DNA from: Nocardioides sp.
GTDB taxonomy: Bacteria > Actinomycetota > Actinomycetes > Propionibacteriales > Nocardioidaceae
NCBI RefSeq assembly: GCF_030149505.1
Contig: NZ_JASBRN010000007.1
Span: forward strand, 1 to 43,478
Length of the DNA: 43,478 nt
Direction: 5' to 3'
Made by a program: the position numbers and the translations under genes. The first letter of the stretch is position 1. Each line of letters opens with the position of its first letter. The notes under the pieces were generated by a model. The model did no database searches. It was not told where the DNA came from and worked only from the letters and a program-made list of their open reading frames with translations. Of this stretch, positions 21,201 to 28,831 are shown piece by piece.

Positions 21201-21444
21201 TGGTGGTGAACGTCAGGCCGAGCACCTCGTCGGGACGCACCTGGCCGGTGAGCACCAGGTGCACCACGCGGGCGGCCATCAGGGTGGTCTTGCCCGAGCC
21301 GGCGCCGGCCACGACGACCGCCGGGGCCAGCGGCGCCGAGATCGCCCGCCACTGCTGGGGGCTCGGCGCGTAGTGGGTGCCCATCGCGCGCTGGAGGTCC
21401 TCGGGCGTGCGGATCTGCAGCGGCCCGTCGGCGAGCAGGCTCAC
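18214..21444 (-). CDS. adnB: AdnB, motor-nuclease subunit of the AdnAB DNA end-resection complex
   Basis: 1076 residues. The N-terminal UvrD/RecB-like motor has Walker A AGAGSGKTTL (about 42-51), LTFTTKAASELR, LLDEYQDTSVAQ, GDPNQAIYGWRGA, LTVNRRSDRRIL, LLTVHRSKGLEWD and GYVAVTRAAHRL. The C-terminal RecB-family nuclease has FHAWVE, GRIDAVY, LLVDWKTNR and QLALYRLAW, with the metal-binding Asp and the D-x-K pair in place. AdnAB is the actinobacterial counterpart of RecBCD/AddAB and resects double-strand breaks. GTG at 21444 overlaps the adnA stop (GTGA), so the subunits are made stoichiometrically. The order adnA-adnB followed by nudC is as in mycobacteria. Confidence 0.94.
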   Translation of the reverse strand: MSLLADGPLQIRTPEDLQRAMGTHYAPSPQQWRAISAPLAPAVVVAGAGSGKTTLMAARVVHLVLTGQVRPDEVLGLTFTTKAASELRQRVREALRAAGVLDADTEVPLGDEAPDDTLEPTVLTYHAYAAQLLSEHGLLIGHEPDTRVITDAARYQLGARVVDGWTGDVRALSDHPPTVIQNLLALDSAMSEHLVGPDDVRRTDEEARRGFLRAIEEEAAGKGRKTWREAAEKAIHALDRRAELLGLVGGYRRLKADLGLMDFSDQIELAARLARQQPGVGAAERARFKVVLLDEYQDTSVAQAVMLGHLFSGPDPEHGRGHAVTAVGDPNQAIYGWRGASVSNILGFGETFPSADGGPVPTYPLTVNRRSDRRILEVANRLAGPLLEAYQQVEPLEPKPDADDGTVEVAVHETHADELAWLAQEVVAVHDRGGRWADVGVLTRDNQHAAEVFDALTAAGVPVEIVGLSGLLRLPEVAEVVACLTLLHDVTANDALLTLLSGPRWAVGPRDLRLLAERARELAGFSARTRHASALEELVAIADGVDPAEVPSLDDALADPGDRPYSEEARERFALLAAELRLLRSVVGEPLLDVVRRILDVTGADVELASAVSPAAEARRDNLDLFVRAVADFQAVDGAVTLPALLAYLTAEDDQGNGLDLATPTLADSVKLLTVHRSKGLEWDTVFLVGTCEGRFPSNRSRTLWTSSPAVLPAPLRGDAADQPQLLGHDKAALDAYRQATRDHDAEEELRLGYVAVTRAAHRLCVTSYCWSERATPFGPSAYQRVLKEQLEEWGTPPGTWREKPQKGDPNPYSAVDSSRPWPVTTAGREALLRREAARRVRAAEPAAQDEGLDMIEAARVAEWDVELDRLLAEARRDRAALTRVRLPASLSATAMSRLRDDPEAFARELARPMPRPPSSAARFGTRFHAWVEARFGQQDLFDPDELPGRGDAGIDDESDLQELVTAFETGPFGARVPHRVEAPFSLVLAGQVVRGRIDAVYREPDGGYLLVDWKTNRRADADPLQLALYRLAWAELHDLDPDQVRAAFYYVRTGSVEEPADLPGRAALEALLGPS

Positions 21445-24400
21445 GGCGCCCCCACCACCGGTCCGGCGGACTTGATCGGGCACAGCGGCACGAAGGGGCA
21501 GTCGCGGCAGTGCGCGCCGGCCACGGCCGGGAAGCTCTCCTGGCGCAGCATCACCGCGGCGTGCTGGAGCCGGCGCAGCAGCTCCTCGCGGGCCGTCCCA
21601 CCGTCGGGCTGGACGTCCTGCAGCTGCACGGTCGCGGTCTCGGAGCCGTCCTCGAGGCCGAGCTGCACCAGCTCGGCACCGCCCGCCACGCCCGGCGCAC
21701 CGGTGTGGGGGGCGAGCACCTCGTCGACGGCGCCGCGGTCCACGGCGTACTGGTAGAGGCCGAGCTGGAGGTGCTGCTGCACGGCCGGGCCCGTGGGCGC
21801 CGAGCGCCCGGTCTTGAGGTCGACCACCACGACCCGGCCGTCGTGGTCGAGCTCGACCCGGTCGGCGTACCCGATCAGCCGGACCCGCTCGCCGTCGGGC
21901 AGGTCGACCTCGGTGGTGAAGCGGGACTCCGTGCCGACCAGGGCGCGGGGGTTGGCGTGGTGCCAGCGCAGGAAGCGGGTGAGCGCGACCCGGATGCGCT
22001 CGTGCTCGCGGGCCCGGGACCACGGCGTGCGGAACTCCAGCCGACCCCACACCGCGTCGACCTGCTCCATCAGTAGCGCCAGGCCCTCCTCGTCGGGCGC
22101 CGCGGCGAGCTCGCCGGTGGAGACCCTCTCGGCGAGGGCGTGCACCATCTGGCCGAGGTTGGCCGACTGGTGGGAGCGCACCACGCCGCCCGCCTCGTCG
22201 GCCAGGAACCAGCGGGTCGGGCAGAGGCCGAGCGCCTCCAGGACCGACGCCGAGACCGGGACGGGTTGCTCGGGGTCGCGCACCGGCTGCGGCGACAACG
22301 AGGCCGCGCGGGTGCCCCACCAGGTGCCGGGGTCGGCCTGTGGGACCAGCGGCCGCACGCGGTCGCCGCTGCCCACGTGCTCCCCCGCCAGCCGGCGCAG
22401 CCGCCGGGCCGCCGCCTCGCGCAGCGGCTCGCTGGTGCCGGGGTCGGCCAGGGTGCGGCGCAGCTCGGCCACCAACCCGTCCATCGACAGCGGCCGGCGG
22501 GGGCGGCCGACGACCGGCTCCACGCTCACCCCGAGCTCCTCGAGGAAGCGGGAGGGCTGCTCGCCCTCGTCGTCGGGCGAGGCCACCGCGGTCACGACCA
22601 GCCGCTCGCGGGCTCGGGTGCAGGCGACGTAGAAGAGCCGGCGCTCCTCCAGCAGCAGCTCGCGTCGGCTCACCGGCGGCACCAGCTCGCCCGCACCGAT
22701 CCGGTCGGCCTGCAGCAGCGTCGAGCGTCGGCGCAGGTCGGGCCAGGCGTCCTGCTGGACGTGGGCGACGACGACCAGCCGCCACTCCAGGCCCTTCGAG
22801 CGGTGGGCGGTGAGCAGCCGCACCGCCGAGCCGCGCGAGCCGCGCTCGGCCAGGGTGTCGGCCGGGATCTCCTGCGCGACCAGCGTCTCCAGGAAGGTGC
22901 GCACCCCGAGGTGGTCACGCTGCTCCTCGGCCCGGGCGGCCACCTCGAACAGCGCGCAGACCGCGTCGAGGTCGCGGTGGGCCCGGCGCGCGGCGCCACC
23001 GCCGCTCTCGACGGCCCGGCGCAGCCGCTCCGGCCACGGGGTGCCGGACCACAGCCGCCACAGCAGGTGCTCCGCGGACTCGCCCTCCTCCAGCGCGGCC
23101 CGGGTGCTCGCGAGCAGGTCGGTCACCGCGCGCACCCGGTCGACCTCGGGGGCCTCGGGGCCGTGGGGCAGTCCGGCGAGGACGTTGGGGTCGAGGACGC
23201 ACGCGCGCAGCAGCTCGCGGGAGGGTCGGGGGGTGCGCTCCTCGCGGTGGGCGCGCTCCTTCTCGCGGGTGCGCAGGCGTCGCGCCAGGCGGCGTACGTC
23301 GCCGGCGTCCAGGCCGCCGAGCGGGCCGGTCAGCAGCGCCTCGGCCCGGGCCGGCCCGACGTGGTCGGGGTGCGCGGGGTCCTCCTCGTGCAGGTGGACC
23401 ACCGCGCGGAGCGCGTCGAGCAGCGGGAGCACGGCGGGGTCGCGGACCAGCGGGAGCTCGTCGCTGGCGACCTCGACCGGCACACCGGCCGCGGCCAGCG
23501 CCCGCCGCAACGGAGGGATGGTGCTGCGGCCGGAGCGCACCAGCACCGCCATGTCGTCCCAGTCGACCCCGTCCTCGAGGTGCGCGCGGCGCAGCAGGTC
23601 GGCGAGGTGCTCGGCCTCGGCGCGCTCGGTGTCGAAGGTGCGCACCGTGACCCGGCCCTCGACGCCTGCCTCCGAGCGCGGCATGAGGAACGCCTCGCGG
23701 GCGGCCTGGTCGATCGTGCCGGGCAGGCCCAGCCGGCCCGCCACGCGCTGGGCGGCGACGAGCAGACGCGGCCCGAAGCGGCGGGTGGTGCGCAGCGCGA
23801 CCACCGGCGCCGGGCGCCCGTCGGCGGTCGGGAAGGCCGTGGGGAACTCCAGGATCCCGCGCACCTCGGCCCCGCGGAAGGCGTAGATCGACTGGTGCGG
23901 GTCGCCCACGGCCACGAGGTCGCGGCCGTCGCCGGCCAGCGCCCGCAGCAGGGCGACCTGTCCGGGGTCGGTGTCCTGGTACTCGTCGACGAAGACGTGC
24001 CGCAGCCGCGCCCGGAGCTGGTCGCGGTGGACCTCGGCCTCGAGGGTCGCCCGGCGGATCAGGTCGGGGTGGTCGGTGGCGCCCTGGGCGTCGAGGTTGG
24101 TGAGGTAGGCGTCGAGGAACAGGCCCGCGGCCACCAGCTCGGGGGCGCCGTGCTCGCGGCCGAGGCGCGCGAGGTCGGGCCCCTCCAGTCCCTTCTCACG
24201 CGCGCGGGAGAGCACGGCGTGCACCTCCTTGGCGAAGCCACGGGTGCCGAGCGCGTGCTCGAGCGCCTGCGGCCAGCGCACCGACTCCGGGGTCTGCGCG
24301 AGCAGCTCGCGCAGCACCACGTCGCTCTCGGGCGCCGAGAGCAGCCGCAGCGGCGACTCGTAGAGCTCGGCCGGCGCGAGCTCGCGGATCAGGCCGTAGG

Positions 24401-24713
24401 CGAAGGAGTGGAAGGTCGAGGCCAGCGGGGTGCTCATCGTGCGCCCGAGGCGGGCGGTGACCCGGTCGCGCAGCTGCTCGGCGGCCTTGCGGGAGAAGGT
24501 CAGTGCGAGCACCTGCTCGGGCCGGGCGCCGTCCTCGATGCGGCGGGCGATCGCCTCCACGAGGGTGGTCGTCTTGCCGGTGCCCGGCCCGGCCAGCACC
24601 AGCAGCGGCCCGCCCGCGTGGTCGACCACGCGCTGCTGGTCGGCGTCGAGCCGCGGTCGCTCGCTCGCCGCCGGCGCGCGCTCCAGGACGTACGCCGGCC
24701 CGGTGGCGCTCAT
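21441..24713 (-). CDS. adnA: AdnA, helicase-nuclease subunit of AdnAB with Fe-S cluster
   Basis: 1090 residues. Motor motifs: AGPGTGKTTTLVEAI, LTFSRKAAEQLRDRV, DEYQDTDPGQVALL, GDPHQSIYAFRGAE, LTAHRSKGLEWRL and YVACTRARERL. The C-terminal nuclease shows GYADRVELDHDG, VVVDLKTGR and QLGLYQYAV. Four cysteines flank it as in AddB/AdnA Fe-S nucleases: one in LGLCPTRWF and three in HCRDCPFVPLCP (C-x2-C-x5-C). It works with AdnB at DNA ends. ATG at 24713 is taken as start; a GTG 18 nt upstream at 24731 is possible. The intergenic 24714-24834 is the likely promoter region for adnAB and diverges from the AIM24 gene. Confidence 0.93.
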   Translation of the reverse strand: MSATGPAYVLERAPAASERPRLDADQQRVVDHAGGPLLVLAGPGTGKTTTLVEAIARRIEDGARPEQVLALTFSRKAAEQLRDRVTARLGRTMSTPLASTFHSFAYGLIRELAPAELYESPLRLLSAPESDVVLRELLAQTPESVRWPQALEHALGTRGFAKEVHAVLSRAREKGLEGPDLARLGREHGAPELVAAGLFLDAYLTNLDAQGATDHPDLIRRATLEAEVHRDQLRARLRHVFVDEYQDTDPGQVALLRALAGDGRDLVAVGDPHQSIYAFRGAEVRGILEFPTAFPTADGRPAPVVALRTTRRFGPRLLVAAQRVAGRLGLPGTIDQAAREAFLMPRSEAGVEGRVTVRTFDTERAEAEHLADLLRRAHLEDGVDWDDMAVLVRSGRSTIPPLRRALAAAGVPVEVASDELPLVRDPAVLPLLDALRAVVHLHEEDPAHPDHVGPARAEALLTGPLGGLDAGDVRRLARRLRTREKERAHREERTPRPSRELLRACVLDPNVLAGLPHGPEAPEVDRVRAVTDLLASTRAALEEGESAEHLLWRLWSGTPWPERLRRAVESGGGAARRAHRDLDAVCALFEVAARAEEQRDHLGVRTFLETLVAQEIPADTLAERGSRGSAVRLLTAHRSKGLEWRLVVVAHVQQDAWPDLRRRSTLLQADRIGAGELVPPVSRRELLLEERRLFYVACTRARERLVVTAVASPDDEGEQPSRFLEELGVSVEPVVGRPRRPLSMDGLVAELRRTLADPGTSEPLREAAARRLRRLAGEHVGSGDRVRPLVPQADPGTWWGTRAASLSPQPVRDPEQPVPVSASVLEALGLCPTRWFLADEAGGVVRSHQSANLGQMVHALAERVSTGELAAAPDEEGLALLMEQVDAVWGRLEFRTPWSRAREHERIRVALTRFLRWHHANPRALVGTESRFTTEVDLPDGERVRLIGYADRVELDHDGRVVVVDLKTGRSAPTGPAVQQHLQLGLYQYAVDRGAVDEVLAPHTGAPGVAGGAELVQLGLEDGSETATVQLQDVQPDGGTAREELLRRLQHAAVMLRQESFPAVAGAHCRDCPFVPLCPIKSAGPVVGAP

Positions 24714-24821
24714 GCGGTCGACGGGGGGCACCGGGCCATCAGACCATCCGCCTCCGACACTCCCGCCCCGGACCCGACCAGACCAGCGGTCGAAAGCCTG
24801 CGCGAGGCGGCCGGGCCGCCC

Positions 24822-24827
24822 TAGCGT
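24822..24827 (+). promoter_or_regulatory. -10 box TAGCGT, leaderless start
   Basis: TAGCGT ends 7 nt before the GTG at 24835; no Shine-Dalgarno is present in the spacer CTCCCCC. Confidence 0.55.
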
Positions 24828-24834
24828 CTCCCCC

Positions 24835-25512
24835 GTGCAGACACAGGTCCTCTACAGCCCCGCCTACGCCACCGCCAAGCTCACCCTCGCCGCCGGCGAG
24901 ACGGTCCGGGCCGAGTCCGGGGCCATGCTGGCCATGTCCCCCGGCATCGCCATGGAGACCTCCACCCAGGGTGGCGTCCTGAAGGGGCTCAAGCGCGCGG
25001 TTCTGGGCGGGGAGTCGTTCTTCATGAACACCTTCACCGCCCAGGTCGACGGGGCCGAGATGTACGTCGCTCCCTCGTTGCCCGGCGACGTGGTGGCCTG
25101 GCCGCTCAACGGCCAGCTCTTCGTCACCTCCGGGTCCTACCTCGCCTCCTCGGCCGGCATCGAGGTCGACACCCAGTGGGGCGGCGGCAAGACGTTCTTC
25201 TCCAGCGAGGGCCTGTTCATGCTGCGCGTGGCCGGCCAGGGCGAGATCGTGCTGTCGTCGTACGGCGCGATCCACCACATCGACCTCGCGCCGGGTCAGA
25301 CCTACACCGTCGACACCGGCCACATGGTGGCGTGGACCGACGGCGTGCAGTACGCCGTGCGCAAGGTCGGGGGCTGGAAGTCGACCCTCTTCTCCGGCGA
25401 GGGCCTGGTCTGCGACCTGACCGGCCCGGGCCGCATCTACCTCCAGACCCGCTCGCAGGACGCGTTCCTGTCCTGGCTGATCCCCCAGCTGCCGACCCCG
25501 TCGAGCACCTGA
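24835..25512 (+). CDS. AIM24 family protein
   Basis: 225 residues of beta-rich AIM24 (TIGR00266-like) fold. It contains LTLAAGETVRAESGAMLAMS, a GGVLKGLKRAVLGGESFFMN block, EMYVAPSLPGDVVAW and the C-terminal GLVCDLTGPGRIYLQTRS with the conserved Gly-rich turns. There is no signal peptide or membrane segment. The molecular role of bacterial AIM24 proteins is not established. The yeast relative is mitochondrial, and bacterial members form cupin-like trimers. GTG at 24835 is fixed by the TAGCGT -10 box 7 nt upstream. It converges on the PlsC-like gene with 15 nt between stops. Confidence 0.9.
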   Translation: MQTQVLYSPAYATAKLTLAAGETVRAESGAMLAMSPGIAMETSTQGGVLKGLKRAVLGGESFFMNTFTAQVDGAEMYVAPSLPGDVVAWPLNGQLFVTSGSYLASSAGIEVDTQWGGGKTFFSSEGLFMLRVAGQGEIVLSSYGAIHHIDLAPGQTYTVDTGHMVAWTDGVQYAVRKVGGWKSTLFSGEGLVCDLTGPGRIYLQTRSQDAFLSWLIPQLPTPSST

Positions 25513-25527
25513 GCGACCCGGTGGGCG

Positions 25528-26199
25528 TCAGGCGTCGGGGGCCCGCTCGTTGTAGCCCGGCGCCCGCTCCTGCCCGGTCAGCGCGGCGATCGCGTCCATC
25601 ACCTCGTCGGTGAGCTCGCGGCGGGCCCGGCCGAGCGGCACGCCCTCGAAGCGGCCGGCCACCTGGATCGGCGCGCCGAACCGCACGTCGACGCGCACCA
25701 GCCGCGGCACCCGCGCACCCACCGGCTGCAGCTGCTCGGTGCCCACCAGGCCCACCGGCACGACGGGGACCCCGGCGGTCAGCGCGAGGTGGGCGACGCC
25801 GGTGCGCCCGCGGTAGAGGCGGCCGTCGCGCGAACGCGTGCCCTCGGGGTAGAGCCCGAAGGCCTCCCCCCGACCCAGCACCTCCAGGGCCGTGTCGAGC
25901 GACCCGAGCGCGGCGCGCGGGTCGTCGCGGTCCACCGGCAGCATCCCGAGCCCCTCGAACCACGCCCGCGACAGCGCGCCCCGCACACCCGTGCCGGTGA
26001 AGTAGTCGGACTTCGCCAGGAAGACCACCTTGCGCGGCACCACGACGGGGATTACCACAGAGTCCACGAAGGAGAGGTGGTTGCTGGCCAGCACCACCCC
26101 GCCGGTCGCCGGCACGTGCTCCAGGCCGGTCACCCGGGGTCTCCAGACCGCCTTCGCCACGGGCGGGACGACCGCGTGCAGGGCCCGGTAGAGACTCAC
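25528..26199 (-). CDS. PlsC-type 1-acylglycerol-3-phosphate acyltransferase
   Basis: 223 residues. The acyltransferase NHxxxxD motif is NHLSFVD (His41, Asp46), with FLAKSDYF, a glycine-rich FGLYPEGTRSRDGRLYRGRT substrate-binding block and VPVVPVGLVGTEQL, in the order of LPLAT/PlsC enzymes. It should acylate lysophosphatidic acid or a related lipid at the inner membrane. The C-terminus (ELTDEVMDAIAALTGQERAP) is the usual tail. A GTG start at 26199 gives MSLYRALHAVVPPVAKAV, a membrane-associating helix. It lies 46 nt downstream of the sulfotransferase gene and may be co-transcribed with it. Confidence 0.92.
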   Translation of the reverse strand: MSLYRALHAVVPPVAKAVWRPRVTGLEHVPATGGVVLASNHLSFVDSVVIPVVVPRKVVFLAKSDYFTGTGVRGALSRAWFEGLGMLPVDRDDPRAALGSLDTALEVLGRGEAFGLYPEGTRSRDGRLYRGRTGVAHLALTAGVPVVPVGLVGTEQLQPVGARVPRLVRVDVRFGAPIQVAGRFEGVPLGRARRELTDEVMDAIAALTGQERAPGYNERAPDA

Positions 26200-26245
26200 C
26201 CGGCCAGCATCGTGGTTACCGCCGGGTCCGCCGAACCGGCGCGCG

Positions 26246-27085
26246 TCAGTCGAGCAGCCCGGCCTTGCGGCCGAGCTTCTCGGCGACCTCGGCAGGGGTG
26301 AGCTCGCCCCTGAGCAGGCGAGCGGTCGTCCAGGAGGAGGTGTCGATGCCGGAGAGCCGCGTGAACAGCGGCAGGTCCTCGGCGTACGCCGCCAGCAGCA
26401 CCTCGACGTCCTCGGCCGTCGGCGCGGCGGCCTCGAAGCCGGTCTGCGAGGCCGAGCGGGCCTGCGGCTCCACCGGCTTCTGGTAGGGCTCCAGCCCCAG
26501 CCGCGCGACGAGCCGCTCCGCCGTGGCGTGCTGGTCGCGCACGAACTCGTGGAAGTCGACCAGCAGCAGCTGCTCGTCGGGGAACAGGGTCTGCGCGTGA
26601 ACCAGCTGGGCGCCGTACAGGCCGCGACCGACCACCGACCGGGTCCGCAGGTCCTTGTCGCTCCAGCCAGCAGGGCGTCGACCGATCCAGGCGGGGTCGT
26701 AGCCGATGCGCACCGTCTCGGCGAAGGAGAGCCGCTCCTCGGGTGCCAGGCGGCGCGTGTGGTTCATGACCCAGTGGGAGAACGCGCGGTCCACCGGGTC
26801 GCGGAAGCACAGCACCACGGGCACGTCCGGGTTCCAGGCACGGATCCGCTCCAGGGCGCCGGGCCAGAAGAGGTAGGACGGGCTGGCGTCGACCGACATC
26901 GTGGCGCGGGCGCGGGGGCCTCGGCGGGCGACCTCGTAGCCGGTGAAGTCCGGGTCGTCCCAGTCCCGCGACTCGTCGTCGAAGAAGTGCCACTCCTTCT
27001 GCGGCGCACGGGCGATCGACTGGTGCGCGACGAGCACGCGGTAGAGCGTGCTCGTGCCGGCCTTCTGCACCCCGGCCACGACCAC
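26246..27085 (-). CDS. Sulfotransferase domain protein (start uncertain)
   Basis: At least 279 residues. The 5'-phosphosulfate loop of PAPS-dependent sulfotransferases is at the N-terminus (AGVQKAGTSTLYRVLVAHQS). WHFFDD, SVDASPSYLFW and the 3'-phosphate-binding stretch LCFRDPVDRAFSHW follow, then LVDFHEFVRD. It probably transfers sulfate to a glycan, lipid or other carbohydrate-type acceptor. The start is a problem: GTG at 27085 puts the first strand right at the N-terminus, and no Shine-Dalgarno precedes it. GTG at 27271 would add 62 Pro-rich residues and overlap the phosphatase gene. An ATC at 27145 has an ideal GGAGG 5 nt upstream. The open frame itself continues upstream to 27547. Confidence 0.82.
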   Translation of the reverse strand: MVVAGVQKAGTSTLYRVLVAHQSIARAPQKEWHFFDDESRDWDDPDFTGYEVARRGPRARATMSVDASPSYLFWPGALERIRAWNPDVPVVLCFRDPVDRAFSHWVMNHTRRLAPEERLSFAETVRIGYDPAWIGRRPAGWSDKDLRTRSVVGRGLYGAQLVHAQTLFPDEQLLLVDFHEFVRDQHATAERLVARLGLEPYQKPVEPQARSASQTGFEAAAPTAEDVEVLLAAYAEDLPLFTRLSGIDTSSWTTARLLRGELTPAEVAEKLGRKAGLLD

Positions 27086-27257
27086 CCCGATGGGCAGCGT
27101 GCCGTGCGGTGCGTCCAGGGGGTCGCCGTCGGGACGGGGAGAGATGGTGTCCTCCAGCGGTCGGAGCGTCGGGGCGGGCGTCGGGCGGGTCGGGCCGGCG
27201 CCGTCGTGCGGGCGAGAGACTAGCCGACCGCCGGCGTCCGGCGGGCCTGCCGGGCGC

Positions 27258-28814
27258 TCACGGGCAGGCACGCACCGCCAGCAGCACCTGGTCGTCGTCG
27301 TGGGTGCGCGCCTGCTCCAGCAGGACGGCACACAGCGCCTCCGGACCAGCGCCCGCGTGGGCGCGCACGGTCTCCACCAGCCAGTCCAATCCCTCGTCGA
27401 TGCCGGCGTCGCGCCGCTCGACCAGCCCGTCGGTGTAGAGCAGCAGCAGGTCGCCGGGGGCCAGCAGCACCTCGTGGTCGAGCCGGTGGGCCGAGGGGTC
27501 CAGCCCCAGCAGCAGACCGGGCTGGGGGTCGAGGAGCTGCACCGCACCGTCGGCGGTGCGCAGCAGGGGCGGCGGGTGGCCGGCGCTGGCCCAGTGGACC
27601 AGCTGCCCCTGGGGACCTAGGTCCTCGAGGACGGCGACCACGGCGGTCGCCACCTCCTCCATGCCCAGCCCGTGCATCGCCAGGTCGAGGTCCTGCAGCA
27701 CCTGGGAGGGCCGCCAGACGTCGGCGGAGTAGGTGACGCCGCGGGCGAGGTTGCGCAGCTGCCCCATCGCCGCGGCCGCGGTCTGGTCGTGACCGGCCAC
27801 GTCGCCGACCATCATCGCCACGGCGCCGTCGGGCAGGGGGTAGCAGTCGTACCAGTCACCGCCGACCTGGGCCAGCTCCGAGGCGGGCTCGTAGCGCACC
27901 GCCACCTCGAGCGCGGGACCGGTGATGGGCTGGGTCAGCAGGCTGCGCTGGAGGGCCTCGGAGATCGCCCGCTCCGAGGCCGCGGCCGCCGTGCTGTCGA
28001 AGGCCGAGCCGAACGCGGCGGCGACCGCGCGGACGAACTCGGTGTAGCCCGCGTCCAGCGGCAGCCGAGGACTGAGTCGCGCCGCCAGGTGGCGGGGCCG
28101 TGCACGGGGGTGGCGCTGCAGGACCTGCACCCGGCAGGGCGTGCCCTGCACACGGTCGGTGACGGGGTCGACGGTGAGCCCGGCCCCCGGGGCGGCGCCC
28201 GCGGTGACCCGGACCTCGAGCAGGTCCGGGCTGGTGGCGAGGACCACCTCGGTGCGCTCCACCACCTCGCGGTCGCTCTCGGCGTCCTGCAGCGCGGAGA
28301 CCAGGCGTGCGACGAGCTCGCTGCGCCGCCGTGCCAGCACCAGGGGCGTCGTCTCGACGGCGATGTCGAGGACCCCCTCGATGCTGTCGTCGGCGCCGCG
28401 CACCGGCGAGTAGGACCAGGTGAACCAGCAGTCCTCGACGAAGCCCGCACGACTCAGCGGCAGCAGGACGTCCTGGCTCCAGGTCGCTTCGCCGCTCCCG
28501 CTGACCCGGTCCAGCAGCGGACCGATGTCAGCCATCGCCTCGGGGAAGACCTCGACGCACGGCCGCCCGAGCGCGCCGGGGTGCTTGTCGCGGATCATCT
28601 CGGCGTAGGGCTCGTTGTAGAGCAGCACGTGCTCGTCGCCCCAGAGCAGGGTGGCCGGGAAGCGGGTGCCGTTGACGACGCCCAGCGCGGCCCGCAGCGC
28701 CGGCGTCCAGCCCGACACCGGACCCAGCGGGGTCGCGGACCAGTCGGTGGCGTCGTACTGCGCGCGCAGCGCTCCGGCGCCCGCGAAGAGGCCGCTCTGG
28801 ACGTCCGGTGTCAC
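27258..28814 (-). CDS. PAS-type sensor with SpoIIE-like PP2C serine phosphatase
   Basis: 518 residues. The N-terminal 130 residues are a PAS-like domain of the type fused to actinobacterial phosphatases (GWTPALRAALGVVNGTRFPA, LLWGDEHVLLYNEPYAEMI, VFPEAMADI). A linking region follows. The C-terminal 240 residues are a PP2C/SpoIIE phosphatase: RYEPASELAQVGGDWYDCYP, MMVGDVAGHDQTAAAAMGQL, HWASAGHPPPLL and LLLYTDGLVERRD, with metal-binding Asp residues in GGDWYD, GDVAGHD and YTDGL. It likely dephosphorylates an anti-sigma-factor antagonist in response to a signal. No antagonist or anti-sigma gene is nearby. GTG at 28814 is chosen; GTG at 28841 would overlap the regulator gene. Confidence 0.9.
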   Translation of the reverse strand: MTPDVQSGLFAGAGALRAQYDATDWSATPLGPVSGWTPALRAALGVVNGTRFPATLLWGDEHVLLYNEPYAEMIRDKHPGALGRPCVEVFPEAMADIGPLLDRVSGSGEATWSQDVLLPLSRAGFVEDCWFTWSYSPVRGADDSIEGVLDIAVETTPLVLARRRSELVARLVSALQDAESDREVVERTEVVLATSPDLLEVRVTAGAAPGAGLTVDPVTDRVQGTPCRVQVLQRHPRARPRHLAARLSPRLPLDAGYTEFVRAVAAAFGSAFDSTAAAASERAISEALQRSLLTQPITGPALEVAVRYEPASELAQVGGDWYDCYPLPDGAVAMMVGDVAGHDQTAAAAMGQLRNLARGVTYSADVWRPSQVLQDLDLAMHGLGMEEVATAVVAVLEDLGPQGQLVHWASAGHPPPLLRTADGAVQLLDPQPGLLLGLDPSAHRLDHEVLLAPGDLLLLYTDGLVERRDAGIDEGLDWLVETVRAHAGAGPEALCAVLLEQARTHDDDQVLLAVRACP

Positions 28815-28831
28815 CCCGGCATCGTCGCAGG

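Noticed and set aside
22140..24824. An 894-codon plus-strand frame antisense to adnA (also 19417-21756 antisense to adnB)
   Set aside because: Low-complexity Arg/Gly/Gln composition typical of shadows; the minus-strand frames carry complete helicase and nuclease motifs.
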